Below, in pieces: positions 63,146-64,000 of a DNA stretch of 64,000 nucleotides (position 1 is its first letter; each line of letters begins with the position of its first letter). The notes under the pieces are model-generated. The model searched no databases. It was not told where the DNA came from and saw only the letters and a program-made list of their open reading frames with translations. The position numbers and the translations under genes are program-made. Source of the stretch: Magnetovibrio sp. (lineage in GTDB: Bacteria; Pseudomonadota; Alphaproteobacteria; Rhodospirillales; Magnetovibrionaceae); contig NZ_DATCTF010000019.1 in the NCBI RefSeq assembly GCF_036568125.1, positions 62,001 to 126,000 of the forward strand, read 5' to 3'.

Positions 63146-63772
63146 ATGTTTCCATCTCGCCCCCGACTGCACCGCTTGCGGCATTTGTCCCGGTCGTTAT
63201 TTTACACCCTAACTGCGTGTATTGCGATTTTGGCGTCATCGCCGTTGCAGGCTCAAGAGCAAGGCCAAGAAGAAGCGACCCTGTCGTCGAGCATCGGTGG
63301 CCGCTTCATGTTGGAAGACCACAACGGCCAGATCGTCACCGATCAGCACTTTCAAGACCGCTTCATGTTGATCACCTTCGGCTATACCTATTGCCCCGAC
63401 ATCTGCCCGACCAATTTGGTCAATATGGCCGCGGCTTTGGAAGCCTTGGGCGATCGCGCCGAAAAAATCGCGCCGATCTTCATCACCATCGACCCCGCAC
63501 GCGACACGGCCGCCAAATTGCGTGAATATGTTGCCGCCTTCGACGACCGCATCATCGGCCTCACCGGTCCCCAGCCGATGATCGACAGCGTTTCAAAGCG
63601 CTACAAAATCGTCGCCGCCGTCCACAAGCCGGAAAATTGGAAAGACGGCGATTATCTGGTCGACCACACCGCATCGATCTTTCTGATGGCGCCGGATGGA
63701 AAATTCCTGGTCAAGTTCGCCCACGGCATGCCGCCCGAAGACATGGCCAAACGCATCGCCGATTTTATGTAA
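63146..63772 (+). CDS. SCO1/SenC-family copper chaperone
   Basis: Thioredoxin-fold protein that delivers copper to, or reduces, CuA sites. The 208-aa product has a signal or anchor segment (about 12-35), CPDIC (about residues 83-87) and the copper-ligand His in LVDHTASIFLM (about 173). It is divergent from nosZ across the FNR-type box, so it may serve the CuA site of NosZ rather than only cytochrome oxidase. It is followed by a hairpin terminator and tRNA-Ser(GCT). Confidence 0.9.
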   Translation: MFPSRPRLHRLRHLSRSLFYTLTACIAILASSPLQAQEQGQEEATLSSSIGGRFMLEDHNGQIVTDQHFQDRFMLITFGYTYCPDICPTNLVNMAAALEALGDRAEKIAPIFITIDPARDTAAKLREYVAAFDDRIIGLTGPQPMIDSVSKRYKIVAAVHKPENWKDGDYLVDHTASIFLMAPDGKFLVKFAHGMPPEDMAKRIADFM

Positions 63773-63816
63773 GCCTGCACGCCGCAACATCTCACGGCAG
63801 AACCACGAAACCAAAA

Positions 63817-63844
63817 GAGGCCCTGCAAGTCGTTGCAGGGCCTC
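63817..63844. terminator. Perfect 12-bp hairpin between SCO gene and tRNA-Ser
   Basis: GAGGCCCTGCAA with its exact complement around GTCG. On the minus strand it is followed by TTTTGGTTT, so it mainly ends the tRNA-Ser transcript; it may also terminate the rightward SCO transcript. Confidence 0.85.
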
Positions 63845-63850
63845 ATATAT

Positions 63851-63943
63851 TGGCGGACAGGGAGGGATTCGAACCCTCGGTACGGGTTTACCCCGTACGG
63901 CGGATTAGCAATCCACTGGTTTCAGCCACTCACCCACCTGTCC
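63851..63943 (-). tRNA. tRNA-Ser (anticodon GCT)
   Basis: A 93-base class II tRNA on the minus strand with encoded CCA. The acceptor arm begins GGACAGG, the anticodon loop is TTGCTAA (GCT, reading AGC/AGU), and there is a long variable arm and GTTCGAATC. It is intact, with no duplicated 3' end in the window. Confidence 0.96.
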
Positions 63944-64000
63944 ACAGGTGTTCGGGTGGCACCGAACGCCCCTTCATAAACGTCTCTGGCCCCTGGATCA

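Overview
The window is a piece of an alphaproteobacterial chromosome. The order rplU-rpmA-obgE-proB-proA, class III adenylate cyclase signalling, polyamine catabolism and a denitrification-type nos cluster suggest a Rhodospirillales-like organism (Magnetospirillum, Terasakiella or Magnetovibrio type). That placement is inferred from gene content, not from a search.

Layout. (1) 1-4.3 kb: leftward rplU-rpmA-obgE-proB-proA, with a clear promoter and a structured leader in front of rplU. (2) 4.46-19.5 kb: a 15-kb integrated element in a tRNA-Ser(CGA) gene. It is bounded by a perfect 65-bp direct repeat of the tRNA 3' part and carries near-identical 22-bp candidate integrase arm sites at both ends. 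It holds a tyrosine recombinase, an excisionase-like gene, a DUF1376 protein, MobC and a relaxase with an oriT-like site, and an orphan TrbL/VirB6-like membrane protein, so it looks like an integrative mobilizable element. The cargo looks like anti-phage or stress defence: an unrecognised 817-aa protein with a zinc ribbon and a PD-(D/E)XK-like motif; a TIR protein behind a broken HTH gene and a G9 tract; a HigBA pair with a palindromic operator; and an overlapping pair of a DUF5677-like gene and an ApeA-like HEPN gene. (3) 19.6-28.6 kb: a very large sensor kinase, a CheY-like receiver, two degenerate EAL-like paralogues and a divergent GAF-adenylate cyclase. (4) 28.7-48.8 kb: polyamine uptake and catabolism. 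The leftward order glutamine amidotransferase, gamma-glutamylpolyamine synthetase, aminotransferase, binding protein, ATPase, two permeases, second synthetase recalls the Pseudomonas spu cluster. Around it lie puuB, puuC, gabD, speB, mmsA, an omega-amino acid transaminase and two tandem PuuR-like regulators. (5) 48.9-51.9 kb: menG/ubiE-like and menA, a BASS-family transporter and a COQ10/RatA-like protein. (6) 51.9-63.8 kb: an eleven-gene leftward nos operon of the Sec-exported (clade II) type with nosB, nosG, nosH and three dihaem cytochromes c, a perfect FNR/CRP-type box upstream of nosZ, and a divergent SCO gene. The window ends with tRNA-Ser(GCT).

How the parts work together. Polyamines enter through PotFGHI, are gamma-glutamylated or transaminated, and leave as succinate (PuuABCD, GabD) or through beta-alanine and malonate semialdehyde (transaminase, MmsA). 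In the respiratory block, menaquinol (MenA/MenG) could feed NosGH and the cytochromes that reduce NosZ, while NosDFY, NosL and SCO mature its copper centres. The most interesting unexplained material is the defence-like cargo of the tRNA-Ser element and its structured non-coding segments.
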